A stretch of DNA of 64,000 nt from Eucommia ulmoides (taxonomy: Eukaryota > Streptophyta > Magnoliopsida > Garryales > Eucommiaceae), in contig CM028325.1 of the NCBI GenBank assembly GCA_016647705.1, forward strand, positions 25,567,566 to 25,631,565. Direction: 5' to 3'. The position numbers were made by a program, and so were the translations under genes. This document shows positions 10,261 to 21,849 of this stretch, piece after piece. Within the stretch, counting starts at the first letter, position 1, and every line of letters begins with the position of its first letter. Under the pieces are notes generated by a model. That model made no database searches. It saw only the letters and a program-made list of their open reading frames with translations, and had not been told where the DNA came from.

Positions 10261-10984
10261 CATTAAGAAGAGAGAAGGAGGGCCGGCTAGAATTCAAGCA
10301 TAGTAGAGAACAAGAAACAGAATGGAAAAAGGAAAAGAAAGAAGAAGGGGAAAAAGAAGAAAAAAGAAGAAACTACACAAATAACCCCAACAAATTCAAA
10401 ATCAGTCTCGCGACCTGTGAACGATTCGGAATGGGTAACGTTTTTCGTTAAGTTTATTTTAGTTTTGTTAAATTAAATTCTAGCATAAAATTTTTTATAA
10501 CCGGAATAATAAATTTGGGATTGTTCGTATTACAAATTTTATGCAGTAATTTTTAAAGAAAATGAACAATGAACCGAATAATAATTTTCATAAATAAAAT
10601 TGGAGAATGGGAAAACACGAAACTTAGGGCCTGCATTGCATTATTTTGTTATTTTACATAAAATATTAATTTAGGCCCTGCCACTATTAGGTTTGCAGGC
10701 ATTGGAGTATCGGGGTAAAAGGTAGTCAGTAAAAGTTGTTCGGTGCAGATAGCCAAGTGAGTATACTGTCTTCTAGTAAATTACCAAACCTATTTTCATA
10801 TATATGATGGAAAAATATGTTTACTTAAAACTGGACGAATTTGTAACTTATATGGATCAAGCGGTTTTGGGTATTTGTGAAAATTGTTGATTATGTTGGT
10901 TTTTACAAAAAGGATGGAAAAATGATATTTGAATTAAATCGGTTTTGGAGATAGATGGTGTTTTTATTGATTGGACTATGCCAT

Positions 10985-11165
10985 AGCTTATGTCCTGCCC
11001 GGAGGGTAGTCCGACAAGTGGTTATTTATATTATGTCCTGTCCGGAAGGTAGTCCGGCAGGTGGTTATTGATATTATGTCCTGTCCGGAGACGTCCGACA
11101 GGTGGTTATTGATATTATGTCCTGTACGGCATATTAGTTCGGCAGGTGGTTATTTGTCCCGTTTG
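10985..11165. repeat. LTR minisatellite, about 45-bp units (4 copies)
   Basis: Repeated core TCCGGAGGGTAGTCCGGCAG followed by a 'gtggttattgatattatgtc' spacer. Each core is a short inverted repeat around TCCGGA/TCCGGC. The corresponding 3' LTR array (about 17360-17570) has five copies. Confidence 0.85.
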
Positions 11166-11888
11166 GGAGCAAACCCTGCGGGTGGTACGGTACCGTTGTA
11201 ATTCCCGATCGTGAGGTTAAAAAGATCACATGGCTAGCCGGAGGGTGTGTGTGGTATTTTGTCGTATCTGGTGAACTAGTTGGATAAATTTTATATATAT
11301 TACTTTATATTGGATTGGTATACCTATTATTCTGGTTGTGTTATACTATGTGGTTAGAGATAACATTATGGTGGATTTTCACTGCTTGGTTGGGTTGTTA
11401 TGGATAAATGAGTTATTTCTGTGGTGACAAGAAGATGGATTTTTCCTGGTGGTATGTGATGTTTATATTACTGTTCGATATGAGATATTTATATATTTTA
11501 TACTTGATCCATACAAAAATATTTTTATTATGAAGACAGTATACCGATAAAAAATTCAGTTTCAGGTACAGCTGCTAGGAGTCAGTCCCCTTCTGGCACT
11601 AGGTAGAGTCCTGCGATGATGTTTTGTGGGAGTTTGGGTGTAGGCTATCTGAGGCGAACCCATGCGAGGTTCAGGAAAATTATCATCATGTTGTTATCAT
11701 ATTTTGTTGTATAAAATTTCGGTGACGGATGTGTCCTAGTGTTTGGGTGGATTTGTAATATTTTGGGTATCTGTGTATGTTAGTATATTTATTATCGTTT
11801 TCTAGTTGGTTAGATGTCCAGGTGATGTCATGTCGACGTCACGCCGGCCCGAGGGTGACGGATGTCCGGGGTAGGGTATGACAATTTG

Positions 11889-11900
11889 TGGCATCAGAGC
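11889..11900 (+). other. Primer-binding site of element Y
   Basis: TGGCATCAGAGC lies 5 bases after the 5' LTR end and resembles the tRNA-iMet complementary TGGTATCAGAGC with one change. It fixes the orientation of Y. Confidence 0.8.
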
Positions 11901-12338
11901 CTAGGTTATAGGTTTTTTGACTTGCCAATTGTTGCGTCAGTAGAAGACCATGAGACGTGGTAGTCGTCTAGTTAGTCGAGGACATGAGATAGGGTGTCAA
12001 TAGGTGAGTTCGGCACGCGAGTGATAGTTATTGCATTGCATTAGATGGTACATTGGCATCGTGCATGGTTATTCGTCTTGTTGGCAATTAGTGGGTACGA
12101 CGAAGTTGTGATACTGACAGTTGGTGGTTTGGGTAGTATGATTGGTAGTGGTATGGGTGGATCGCGATTGTGGGGGTGTTAGTGGTTGGGAATATTAAAT
12201 TATAACGGATAAGTAATTCTATTTGTAGTGTTTGACATTGGGATTCATTGTCGGTAGTACGTAATACTTTCATTGTTAAACCAACAGTGTGGCACAACAC
12301 GCTTAATTCGTCCAATGTTAAGTTATTGGTAGACTAAT
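11901..12338 (+). pseudogene. Collapsed gag region of element Y
   Basis: Only about 440 bp separates the primer site from the protease remnant, where a chromovirus would have a gag of about 1 kb or more. No CCHC zinc knuckle or capsid motif is readable. I infer a deletion of most of gag. Confidence 0.5.
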
Positions 12339-12780
12339 CTAGAAAGGATTTAATTTGGAACTACGTTTTAGGTTGACGGGCAGAGCAAAAGTTTGTGGAA
12401 CTAGTAGAGAATGATGTGTAGAAGGTAGTCGAGAATTATGAGTCTGTGATGATAGTAAGTGCGCATAAATGTTGTTCGTGTCGTATGGGTAATATGGAGT
12501 TGTCGGTGGATTGTTCTTAAAAATAAAAAATAAAAAAAATTGTCTTCCGAATCTTAGAAGAGGTAAAGTTTGTATTTTGGGAGATGTAATCATTACCCTA
12601 GTCAATTTGATTTTGTGTCCAAGAGGTCAGAAGTTGTTAAAGAAAGGATATCAAGGATACCTCACACAAGTGATGGGCACCAGTCAAAACAACGTTCAGA
12701 TGGCGGATACTTTAGTAATAAGGGATTGTCCCAATGTATGTTCCAACAGAATTTTCAGGGTTGCCAGTAAATAATATCGA
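12339..12780 (+). pseudogene. Element Y protease-region remnant
   Basis: Nucleotide similarity to 18360-18870 of Y2 runs through the 'GATTTAAT..CGTTTTAGGTTGACGGGCAG' start and the 'GGGAGATGTAATCATTACCC' block. The central protease part carrying the FDVILGMD-type motif in Y2 is missing here. Frames are broken. The aspartic protease would normally process Gag-Pol; this copy cannot. Confidence 0.55.
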
Positions 12781-13440
12781 GTTACTTCTAGGACCTGTTC
12801 TTATATAAATTCCACCCTATCATAGGGCGCATACCGAGTTGACGAAATTGAAAGATCTGTTAACCCGCGATTATAGTAGACCTGGTGTTTCTCTCTATAA
12901 AAATCTGGTGTTATTTGAAAAGAAAAAGGGAGGCATGTTGATGATGAGTGTTGGTAACCGACAATGGAAATAAGGAGGCGGTTCGGGTAAAATTATTATA
13001 ACCATCGTGTAGAATTGATGATTTGTTCGATCAGCTGCAGAAGACCAGGGTGTTTTCCCAAATAGATTTTCGATTAGTATAGCACCAGTTGGAAGTCAGA
13101 AATAGTGACGTGGCAAAAACGGCGATCCGGTCGAGAGTAGAGAAGAGCATGCAGAGCATCTCCAAACTATGTTGCAGACATTGCGAGAGAAACAATTGTA
13201 TGCCAAATACAATAAATGTGAGTTTTTGTTGGATCGAGTTGTAATTTTGAGACATGTGATCTTGGGAGATAGTGTTCAAGCGAATCCAAAGGAAGTTGAA
13301 GCTGTGGTTCAATGGGAAAGGCCGAAAAGCGTGACCGAAGTTCGAAACGTTTTGGGGATTGGCGGGTTATTATCGTTAGTTGGTGCAGGGATTCTCTGTT
13401 ATAGCTGTCCCGTTGACCCGATTGACCTGCAAGAAATCTA
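12781..13440 (+). pseudogene. Element Y reverse transcriptase, catalytic core deleted
   Basis: Starts after 'GGACCTGTTCTTATATAAAT' and aligns with 18890-19513 of Y2 and beyond. The stretch that in Y2 runs from the TAFW motif through VFIDDILIY is missing, by a deletion near 13125-13140. The active-site aspartates are therefore absent. The downstream part (13169-13441) still reads LQTLREKQLYAKYNKCEF and ends near a KSVTEVRNVLG motif of the thumb/connection. Confidence 0.75.
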
Positions 13441-13735
13441 AAATTGAGAAGACTAATAAAGGTGAGCGTCATTACCCGATGCATGAATTGGAGTTAGCGG
13501 CGATTGTGTTTGCCCTAAAGAATTGAAGGCACTACTTGTATGGCGAGACATGTGAAATATACATCGACCACCAGAGTTTAAAATACTGGATTACTCAAAA
13601 TGAATTAAAATTGGAGGCAAAGGTGTTGGATAGAGTTGATTAAAGATTACGATTGTACCATCCACTATCATCTAGGGAAGGCTAATGTTGTAGTGGATGC
13701 GTTGAATCAGAAATCGGCGAGTTCGATCGCACACA
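13441..13735 (+). pseudogene. Element Y RNase H, N-terminal part deleted
   Basis: Begins abruptly after the connection domain. Readable motifs are [27 protein letters not shown] and [22 protein letters not shown]. They match the second half of the Ty3-type RNase H with the downstream catalytic D position. In-frame stops interrupt it, for example TGA in place of Trp near 13527 and TAA near 13640. Confidence 0.75.
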
Positions 13736-14330
13736 TTCGAGTCATTCATACTAATCTGTATACCGAGTTGAGATCATTGCGAGTTCAATTAGCGGTTGGT
13801 CAGATGGCAGCATTGCTTGCGACTTTGACTTTGAGGCCAACATTGATTAACCGTATTATTGACGCGCAAAAGTCAGACATTCAATTGGAAAGGATTCAAG
13901 ATGAAGTGATAAATAGTCACAGAGTTGACTATCATGTCAAGGATAGTGATGAAACTTTGATGATGGGGAATAGGTTGTGTGTGTTTGACGATGCCAGTTT
14001 GAAGAAGGATATCTTGGAAGAAGCACATAGCTCAGCATGTGCGATGCATCCAGGCAGTACCAAAATACATCGAGATTTATGTGAACATTATTGATAGATC
14101 GGAATGAAGCGAGAAATTGCAGAGTTTGTTGCCAGGTGTCTTATTGGTCAGCAAGTAAAGATTGAACATCAATGTCCAAGTGGGTTGTTGCAACCTCACG
14201 ATGGATTTCATTTCGGGATTACTTCGTACTAAAAAGGGGGCATAATTCCATCTGGGTGATCGTTGATAGGCTTACCAAGTCCGCTAATTTTCTGATCGTG
14301 AAAATGACGTATTCTCTTGAAAATTATGCC
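13636..14330 (+). pseudogene. Element Y integrase N-terminal zinc-binding part
   Basis: A 152-codon open frame spans the RNase H/integrase linker and an HHCC zinc motif, with H..AHSSACAMHPGSTK and then LIGQQ-type sequence. A stop lies just after DLCEHY at 14095. The segment with the first catalytic Asp (VIVDRLTKS, near 14255-14285) is present but out of frame. Integrase would insert the cDNA; this copy is broken. Confidence 0.75.
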
Positions 14331-14333
14331 TAA

Positions 14334-14858
14334 TTGTATATTGATGAGATTGTTAGGTTGCATAGCGCACCGGTTTCCATAGTGTCAGATAGAGATCCGA
14401 GATTTACTTTGAGGTTCTGGCTGAGTCTCCAGACTGCTTTAGGTACCAAGCTGAAATTTAGCATCAGTTTCCATCCTCAGACAGATGGTCAATCAGAGCG
14501 TATGTTTCAGACGTTGGAGGATATGTTGAGGGGATGTGTTTTGGAATTCCTTGGTAGTTGGGATGATCATTTGTCGTTGACGGAGTTCGCCTACAACAAC
14601 AGCTACCATTCGGCAATCAAGTTGGCCCCGTATGAAGCGTTGTATGGTAAGAGATGCAGAACCCCAATCTGTTGGACTGAGGTGGGTGAACGCAAATTGT
14701 TGATGTCGGATATAGCTCAGTTGACAATAGACAAAGTAAAGGTGATTCGGGAAAGATTAAAAATTGCTCAGAGTCGACAAAAGAGTTATGTAGACAAGCG
14801 CCGACAGGAGTTGGAGTTCGAAGTGGGGGATCTTGTGTTCTTGCATATTTCTCCGTAG
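14334..14858 (+). pseudogene. Element Y integrase core and C-terminal part
   Basis: A 174-codon open frame with the second catalytic Asp in SIVSDRDPRFTLRFW and the catalytic Glu in PQTDGQSERMFQTLEDMLR. These are the D..E residues of the DD35E integrase core. It then continues into the AYNNSYHSAIKLAPYEALYG block and the GPY/F-type region. A stop at 14857 (TAG replacing a Trp-like codon) ends it, but similarity continues. Confidence 0.85.
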
Positions 14859-15243
14859 AAAAGCGTAACGAGGTTTGGGAAGAAAGAGAAGTTGAGTCCA
14901 AGATACATTAGACCATATAAAATTCTAGATCGGGTTGGCATGACAACGTATAGACTTGCGTTACCACCAGAATTGTCTCAACTACACGACGTTTTCCATG
15001 TATCGATGCTCCGGAAATATGTGCCAGACCCTTCTCATGTATTGACTTCGTAGCCAACCGAGTTGGAAGCAAATTTGACCTACGTTGAGGAACCAGTCCA
15101 AATCCTAAGCCGTAAGAACTAGGTGTTGCGGATGAAAACGATTCATTTAGTCAAAGTGTTGTGGCACACTCATGCAGTGGAAGAAACGACGTGGGAGGGA
15201 GAAGACGAGATGAAGAACAAATCCCCACATTTGTTCGATTAGG
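14859..15243 (+). pseudogene. Element Y pol C-terminus with chromodomain-like tail
   Basis: Out-of-frame continuation: LSPRYIRPYKILDRVG, LPPELSQLHDVFHVSMLRKY, then a tail with VKVLWHTHAVEETTWEGED. The last segment has the spacing of a chromodomain, which in chromoviruses binds histone marks and biases integration to heterochromatin. Two in-frame stops lie at 15051 and 15120. Confidence 0.75.
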
Positions 15244-15249
15244 TAATAA

Positions 15250-15285
15250 AATTTCGGGACGAAATTTCTTTTAGGAGGGAAGAGT
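15250..15285 (+). other. Purine tract upstream of the Y 3' LTR
   Basis: The sequence TTTCGGGACGAAATTTC followed by TTTTAGGAGGGAAGAGT directly precedes the LTR start TGTAAGATC. This is the classical chromovirus plus-strand primer arrangement. Confidence 0.85.
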
Positions 15286-15958
15286 TGTAAGATCTCAATC
15301 GTTACACTTACGTCATTTTAGTTGCATTTTAAAGTAATTGAGAAAATTCATGGTAAAATTTTGTTAATTAAAGTTCAAATCAAAAGTTTGGGGGTCAAAT
15401 TGGAAATTTAGAAACGTTAAATTTAAATTTGAGATTCAAATTTGACAATTAAAATCAAAAATTGAAAATATTAAGGGTGAAATTATAATTTTGGAACCTT
15501 GTAAAAGTTGAATTGATAAAAAACTAAGATTTTAAGAAGTTAGGGGGAGAAAAATGCAATTTAACAAAACATTATTTTAAACATATATATATATATATAT
15601 ACAGGCATATATCGTGTGTGTACAGTGAGCTCAACCAGAGGCCAAAATCAGAGAGATGAATAGTGGGCGACGTGGCTTGAAGAGAAAACAAGTTGATCCA
15701 CTACTTACATGCATATATATACATGTTTAGGCATGTAGAGATGAGCAAAAAATCTAGAAATCAAATTCAGAACAATCTAGAAAGAGAAAGAGAGAATTGG
15801 AGATGATGGTCGTCGATTTTTCATGAATTGGCGTTCCTTCGGCAGTGTGGGCATGACGTCACCATTCAGGGTGACTTTTGTGTGTAAGGGTTTCTTCAGG
15901 CGTGGCTGGGTGTGTGAGGGTGAGGGTACTTTGTTTTTCTGTTCATGCCAATAGTGTG

Positions 15959-15999
<41 letters not shown>

Positions 16000-18301
16000 T
16001 GCCATTACTTCCATGTGTGTGTTTTTCGTTGGCCGTGTGTGGGTCTGTGCATCTATGTGTGTCCTGCTCAGCCGGTGTATATGGGTGACTGTGAATATGT
16101 GTGTGTTTCCTATTTTCGGTTGGTGCAGCTGTGGGTGTGTATGTGTTCCGATGGTCAGGTGGGTGTGTGGTGATGTGTTTTGTGTGTGTGTTCTTCGGTG
16201 TGTGTGGCTCCTCCGGAGGTGTGTGTATGTGTGTCGTAGTTGGTTTGCTGAAAGGAAATAGCATAGGAAGAGAGAGAAAGCGAAGAGAGAGAGAGAGAGA
16301 GAGAGAGAGGTCGGCGGTTCATCGCCGGTGGGTTACCGTGCTATGTTCATCGTGTGCATATGTGTGGGGTGTCGTGCGTGCTCTATTTTGTTTCATTCTG
16401 GGGTGTGTGTGTGTGTATGTGTGGTTATGTGCATGTGATCGGATCTATGTATGTGTGAGGTTCGTGGGTGTATTCGATCGAGGGTGTATGCGTGTGCGAT
16501 CGTCGCCATTTGTTCGGTGTTTGCATGTGCAAGCCGTCGTCAGCAGTGTACGTCGGTGTGGGTCGTCGGTCGATCGGCGTTTACTGTGGGAGTGGTTGCT
16601 AGTGTGAGCGTGGGTGTGTGGGTGTGAGGTCGCCGGTAGTCGGCAACGTTAAGAAGAGAGGGGGAGGGCCGGCTGGAATTCAAGCGGAGCAGAGAACAGG
16701 AAACAGAACGGAAAAAGGAAAAGAAAGAAGAAGGGGAAAAAGAAGAAACTAGACAAATAACCCCAACAAATTCAAAATCGGTCTCACGACCCGTGAACGA
16801 ATCGGAATGTGTAACGTTTTTCGTTAAGTTTATTTTAGTTTTGTTAAATTAAATTCTAGCATAAAAATTTTGTAACCGGAATAATAAATTTGGGACTTTT
16901 CGTATTACAAATTTTATGCAGTAATTTTTAACGAAAATGAACAATTAACCGAATAATAATTTTCATAAATAAAATTAGAGAATGGGAAAACACGGAACTT
17001 AGAGCCTGCATTGCATGATTTGGTTATTTTACATAAAATATTAATTTAGGACCTGTCATTATTAGGTTCGCAGACACCGGAGTATCGATAGAGACTAGTC
17101 AGTAAAAGTTGTTCGGAGCGGATAGTCAGGTGAGTGTACTATCTTCTAGTAAATTACAAAACCTATTTTCATATATATGATGGAAAAATGTGTTTGCTTA
17201 AAACTGGATGAATTTGTAACTTATATGGATCAAGCAGTTTTGGGTGTTTATGAAATTGTGGATTACGTTGGTTTTTACAAATAAGATAGAAAAATGATAT
17301 TTGGATTAAATCGGTTTTGGAGATAAAGGATGTTTTTATTGATTGGACTATGTCATAGCTTATGTCTTGCATGGAGGGGTAGTCCGGCAGGTGGTTATTG
17401 ATATTATGTCTTGTCCGGAGGGTAGTCCGGCAGGTGATTACTGATATTATGTCATGTCTGGAGGGTATTCCGGCAGGTGGTTATTGATATTATGTCTTGT
17501 CCGGAGACGTCCGACAGGTGGTTATTGATATTATGTCTTGTACGACAGATTAGTCCGACAGGTGGTTATTTGTCCCATTTAGGAGCAAACCCTGCAGGTA
17601 GTACAGTACCGTTGGAACTCCCAATCGTGAGGTTAAAACGATCACTTGGCTAGTCGGAAGGTGTGTGTGATGTTTGGTCGTACGTGGTGAACTAGTTGGA
17701 TAAATTTTATATATATTACTTTACATTGGATTGGTATACCTATTATTCTGGTTGCGTTACACTATATGGTTAGAGATAACATTATGGTGGATTTTCACTG
17801 TTTGGTTGGGTTGTTATGGATATATGCGTTATTTCTGTGGTGACTAGAAGACGAAGTTTTCCTGGTGGTATGTGATGTTTATATTACTGTTCGATATGTG
17901 ATATTTATATGTTTTATACTGGATCCGCACAGAAAAGGTTTTTATTATGAAGACAGTACACCGATAAAAATTTTGGTTTCGGGTGCAACTGTTAGGAGTC
18001 GGTCTCCTACTGGCACTAGGTAGATTCCTACGATGGTGTCTTGTGGGAGTTTGGGTGTAGGCTATCTAAGGTGAACCCGTGGGAGGTTCAGGAAAATTAT
18101 CATCATGTTGTTAACATATTTTGTTGTATAAAATTTCGGGGACGGATGTGTCCCAGTGTTTGCGTGGATTTGTAATATTTTTTGGTGTCTGTATATGTTA
18201 GTATATTTATTATCGTTTTCTAGTTGGTTGGATGTCCAGGTGATGTCATGTCGACGTTACGCCGACCCTAGGGTGACGAGTGTCTGGGGTGGGGTGTGAC
18301 A
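15286..18301 (+). mobile_element. Element Y 3' LTR
   Basis: 3016 bp, TGTAAGATCTC...GGTGTGACA. Collinear with the 5' LTR from 15634 to the end. It contains the GT-rich domain (15880-16640), a (GA)n run (16288-16309) and five units of the TCCGG minisatellite (about 17360-17570). Differences from the 5' LTR are scattered throughout, so the element is not young. Confidence 0.85.
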
Positions 18302-19513
18302 TCTAGTCCCGATTTGCTCTTGATTTGGTAAAAACTGAATAGACAAGATGTAGACGATTCTAGAGAGGATTTGATAATACGTTCTAGGTTGACGGGCAGG
18401 CATATCAAAAGTTATGCAAAAATTGTAAGCACAGTGAAATTAATAAAGAATGATGTGCGGGAGGCAGCTGAGAACAGTGAGTCCGTGTTGATAGATAGGG
18501 TGTATAAAAATAGTCCACTTTGGATAGGTAATCGAGAATTGTCGATGGATCTATTGCCCTTGAGTATTCATGATTTTGATGTGATACTAGGTATGGATTT
18601 GCTATCCGGATATCATGTCACGGTGGATTGTTTTAAAAGGGAGTTACTTTCCGGATCTCAGGCAAGTCAGAGTTTGTATTTTTGGGAAATGTAGCCATTA
18701 CCCCAGTCAGTTTGATTTCAGTCCTGGAGGCCAGAAGGTTATCAAAGAAAGGATACCTTGTGCACGTGATTGACACCAGGAAGAATGAAGTTCAGGTGGC
18801 AGGCGTTTTAGTGGTTGGGGATTTTCCCAATGTTTTTCAGAAGAATTGTCAGGTTTGCCAGTGATATGGAGATGGAATTCACTATCGAGTTACTTCCAGG
18901 AACTGCCCCTATATCAATTCCACCCTATTGTATGACGCCTACCGAGTTGAAGGAATTGAAATACAGTTGCAAGATCTGTTAACCCGCGTTTTTATCAGAC
19001 CTAGTGATTCTCCCCATGGAGCTCTAGTGTTACTCGTAAAAAAGAAGGATGGCATGCTGAGGATGTGTATTGATTACCGATAGTTGGAAAAGGTGACGGT
19101 TCGTAATGAATATTCGTTGCCTGGAAGTGACGAACTGTTCGACCAACTGCAGAAGGACAAGATGCTTCCCAAAGTAGATCTTCAATCAAGGTATCACCAG
19201 CTGAAAGTCAGAGACGGTGATGTGGTGAAGACGGCATTCTGGACGAGGTATGGGCATTATGAATTCTTAGTAATGCCATTCGAATTGACGAATGCCCCTG
19301 CTACTTTTATGGACTTGACGAATCGAATTTTCCAACCTTATCTAGATCAGTTTATTATCGTGTTTATAGATGATATACTGATCTATTCCCAAAATCAAGA
19401 AGAGCATGTAGAGCATCTCAAGATTGCATTATAGACTTTGCGAAAGAAACAGTTGTATGTTAAATTCAGTAAATGCGAGTTTTGGTTGGATTGAGTTGTA
19501 TTCTTGGGGCATG
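18302..19513 (+). pseudogene. Element Y2: 5'- and 3'-truncated chromovirus pol (protease and RT)
   Basis: A second copy of the same family, starting exactly at the end of the Y 3' LTR. It lacks its own LTR, primer site and gag. Protease-end motif FDVILGMDLL is near 18573-18602. RT begins near 18890 and keeps [16 protein letters not shown], the TAFW motif, [18 protein letters not shown] and the catalytic VFIDDILIY (about 19360-19385). Stops interrupt it, for example at 19081 and 19432. The sequence is cut at FLGHV (19513) by element A. Confidence 0.85.
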
Positions 19514-20929
19514 TGATAGGTGTGAAAAACCTATCTATTTCGAAACCGAATTTGTTAGTTTTCAAGCATTTTAGTTATATTTAATTGTGTTTTAGTTTGT
19601 TTTAGTGTAAAACAGGTGAAGGGACGTTAAAAAGCGATAAACAAGTGAAAACGGTGGAGAAACGGTGAACAAAATGTGAAAAATAGGGTTTCGATGAATG
19701 AAGACTACCCCCTAGGCGGAAGTTCTACCGCCTAGGCGGAAAAGAGGCAGAATGTTGGAGTGTTGAAGGGCTGAACCACCGCCTAGGCAAAGATCCGACA
19801 GAAACTTAAATCGACTTAAGCCACCGCCTAGGCTGTGACACTCTGTGCAGAAATATCTATTTTCAGATATTTTGAAGATATTTTCCAAACCTTGCCTATT
19901 AAACCCTTTTCTCCCCCAACCCTCAAAGACCCTTAGACGTGAGAGGAGGATTGGTTGATATTTTGGGAGCTCCTTCCACCTTAGTTAGGTTTAGATAATT
20001 TAGGAAGTAGATTAGATTAGTTTAGGAAGTATTCTTGGCCATTTTTTGAAGAGCTAGAAGTGGAAGTTCATCAATAGAGAAGAGGAAGCTCGGGAGGATT
20101 GTTCTTTGGCGAAAGTGGACTACTCCACTTTGAGATTTGATCTTTCTTCCCTTATTTCCATCTTTGTATTTAATGTTTATTGTTGATATTGATGATCTCC
20201 TCTTGATTTAATGTTGTATTGGCTAAGAACATGTTAGTGTAATTAAAGATTAGTTAGGGAAAGATGTAGTTGTGTAAATACTCGTTTAGTTTAATATATG
20301 TTTTTTTAACGGTTGTTGCTTTTAAGTCCAATTGTGCTTATCATTTGATGACGATCTTAGTATTCTTGTTAATGTATTAGGGTTGGATTTGAGAATCTAG
20401 GGTTTGACACTCGAAAGAGGTAACCTTGGATTCGGACTAGGGTAAACACATCGTTACGACCTAACGAACCGGGAGGGCGTTAGTTAGTGTGCAATCGATG
20501 ACGTTGGGTCAAGACTCACGTGGCCTAGAGTTGTTAAGACATTGAGGGGGACCTCTTCGTCGACACAAAGTCGTATTCTCCCGTCTTACACGCGGAAGAT
20601 ATGACGGAGGAGTTTACGAACCGAGATTGTCGGATACCTAAACTCTGTTATTGTTAACTAAACGAAATCAAACATGTATTAAGTGAACGAAATCAATCCC
20701 TAGTTAATCAACTTAGTTAGGATTTACCTACTAATTGTAGTTTAGCTTAGATTAATTTTAAATCATTTCTTTAATCGTCAGAATAACATGAGACCACGTA
20801 AATTGCGATATTCAATTATTCACACTTTTTTCTGTGGGAACGATATCCGATCTTCAAGATCCACTATATTAAAACTTAGATCTTGTATACTTGCGAGAGT
20901 AAGTAGCGGTGTGTTTTACGCCCCTACCA
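19514..20929 (+). mobile_element. Element A 5' LTR
   Basis: Starts TGATAGGTGTGAAAAACC and ends CCCCTACCA. It shares order and motifs with the LTRs at 23791, 27960 and (reverse) 31331: a repeated CCGCCTAGGCGG module (19705-19845), a TATA-like CTATTAAACCC (19897-19907), and a conserved 'gggagggcgttag' block near 20470. Confidence 0.8.
19695..19850. promoter_or_regulatory. Palindromic CCGCCTAGGCGG modules upstream of the LTR TATA box
   Basis: Four copies: CCCCTAGGCGG, CCGCCTAGGCGG (perfect 12-bp palindrome), CCGCCTAGGCAA and CCGCCTAGGCTG. They lie within the 210 bp upstream of the presumed TATA. The related LTRs carry the same number of modules at the same place, with altered cores. Confidence 0.6.
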
Positions 20930-21042
20930 ATTGTGGTTGGTATGTGCGGATTATAAATGAGTGATATTCTTGACAGTTTGGTTTCGTGATATTGGTTTGC
21001 GTTGTTCGGATTTGATTGCATTGTTCTATTCTGTGGTTGTGA

Positions 21043-21842
21043 TTGCTAGGGACCATGCCGAAAAGAGTTGTTTCCAAAAGGGCCCGAGGCGAAGCATCAG
21101 AGCAGGCTCCTGACTTGGATGCCTCCCATTTTGTTTCGAAAGTAGTCGAGGAGTACTTCTATCGGCATGAGTTCAAAAGACCATGCATAAGGCAAAGGGG
21201 GTTTGGGGCTTTGGATGCCCTTCAAGAAGAATTCAAGAGCGTCATAAGGAGTGGTGGTTGCGAACAATTCTGCAGTTCACCCCCCAAGGACGAGGTGTTC
21301 GTGGTCCGAGAATTTTATGCTAATATCACTAAGACCGCTGACTACCGGAAGAGGGTCAAAAATCACCCAATCTTATTCATTCTGGAGCACTTCAACAAAA
21401 TTTTGGGTTCAAAGGAGCCAGAACCCTCGCACGATCCGTTTGGGAGTCACACGCCATCTATAGAGCCTGTGATCCGGGCCCTGACCAAGGGCAATGTTCA
21501 ATGGAGAAACACAAGGCCGAGTCAAGCGATATTTAAGGCGAGGTATCTGAAACCAGTTCCAAAAATCTGGTACCACTTCGTGTGTGGGAACCGCTTCCTA
21601 CATCTCATTATTCCGATGTCTCCAAGGAGAGGGCTTACGTTTTATATGACATCCAAAAGGGGAATCCAATAAATATCGGGTGGCATATTTATTCTTCGAT
21701 TCTTCATGCGGTTCAATTGATGAAGGCTGGCCTTCCATTTTCCTCATTTTTTACTGATCTATTCAGACGCGCTGGAGTCGTGATCAAAGGGGATAACCCT
21801 TGGCCCCCTAAACTTCTTCTCGATCAAGCAATGATTAACTGA
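21043..21842 (+). pseudogene. Athila-associated plant transposon-type protein, frameshifted
   Basis: Two overlapping frames make one protein-like region: 21043-21672 and, shifted, to 21842. The first starts with a basic segment (PKRVVSKRARG), then FVSKVVEEYFYRHEFKRPCI and VREFYANITK. The second continues with YDIQKGNPINIGWHIYSSI and DLFRRAGVVIKGDNPWPP. The layout (basic head, EFY.N block, then a helical 'I..GW' and 'LCRRAGV'-like block) resembles the putative plant transposon domain found in Athila/Tat-related elements, known mainly by sequence. The shift lies near 21640-21665, so the copy is broken. Confidence 0.55.
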
Positions 21843-21849
21843 TTGTGGA

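Larger units (their letters stand above)
8610..11883 (+). mobile_element. Element Y 5' LTR
   Basis: Starts TGTAAGACCCTAA and ends GGGTATGACA, 3274 bp. It is collinear with the 3' LTR from 9304 onward (against 15634). The stretch 8610-9303 is longer than its 3' counterpart and carries poly(A), (TA)n(CA)n and GT-rich sequence. The many GT-rich or CA-rich open frames between 9040 and 10260 are shadows of biased composition, not genes. Confidence 0.85.
8610..18301 (+). mobile_element. Element Y: Ty3/gypsy chromovirus with 3-kb LTRs, degenerate
   Basis: Order: 5' LTR, Met-type primer site, protease remnant, partial reverse transcriptase, RNase H, integrase, chromodomain-like end, purine tract, 3' LTR. 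The Gly-rich-spaced 'LHDVFHVSMLRKY' block and the chromodomain-like tail place it among chromoviruses. The 3-kb LTRs suggest the Tekay/Del group (inference). Flanks are GATCA and TCTAG, which do not match, so this is not a simple insertion. Gag is missing and stops and frameshifts abound; the copy is defective. Confidence 0.85.

Noticed and set aside
9094-10263. Cys/Val-rich and Thr/His-rich frames up to 164 codons
   Set aside because: They arise from GT/CA-rich LTR sequence, recur in the other LTR with different breaks, and lack any motif.
15878-16607. Frames of 122-168 codons rich in Cys and Val
   Set aside because: Same GT-rich LTR domain in the 3' LTR of Y; compositional shadows.
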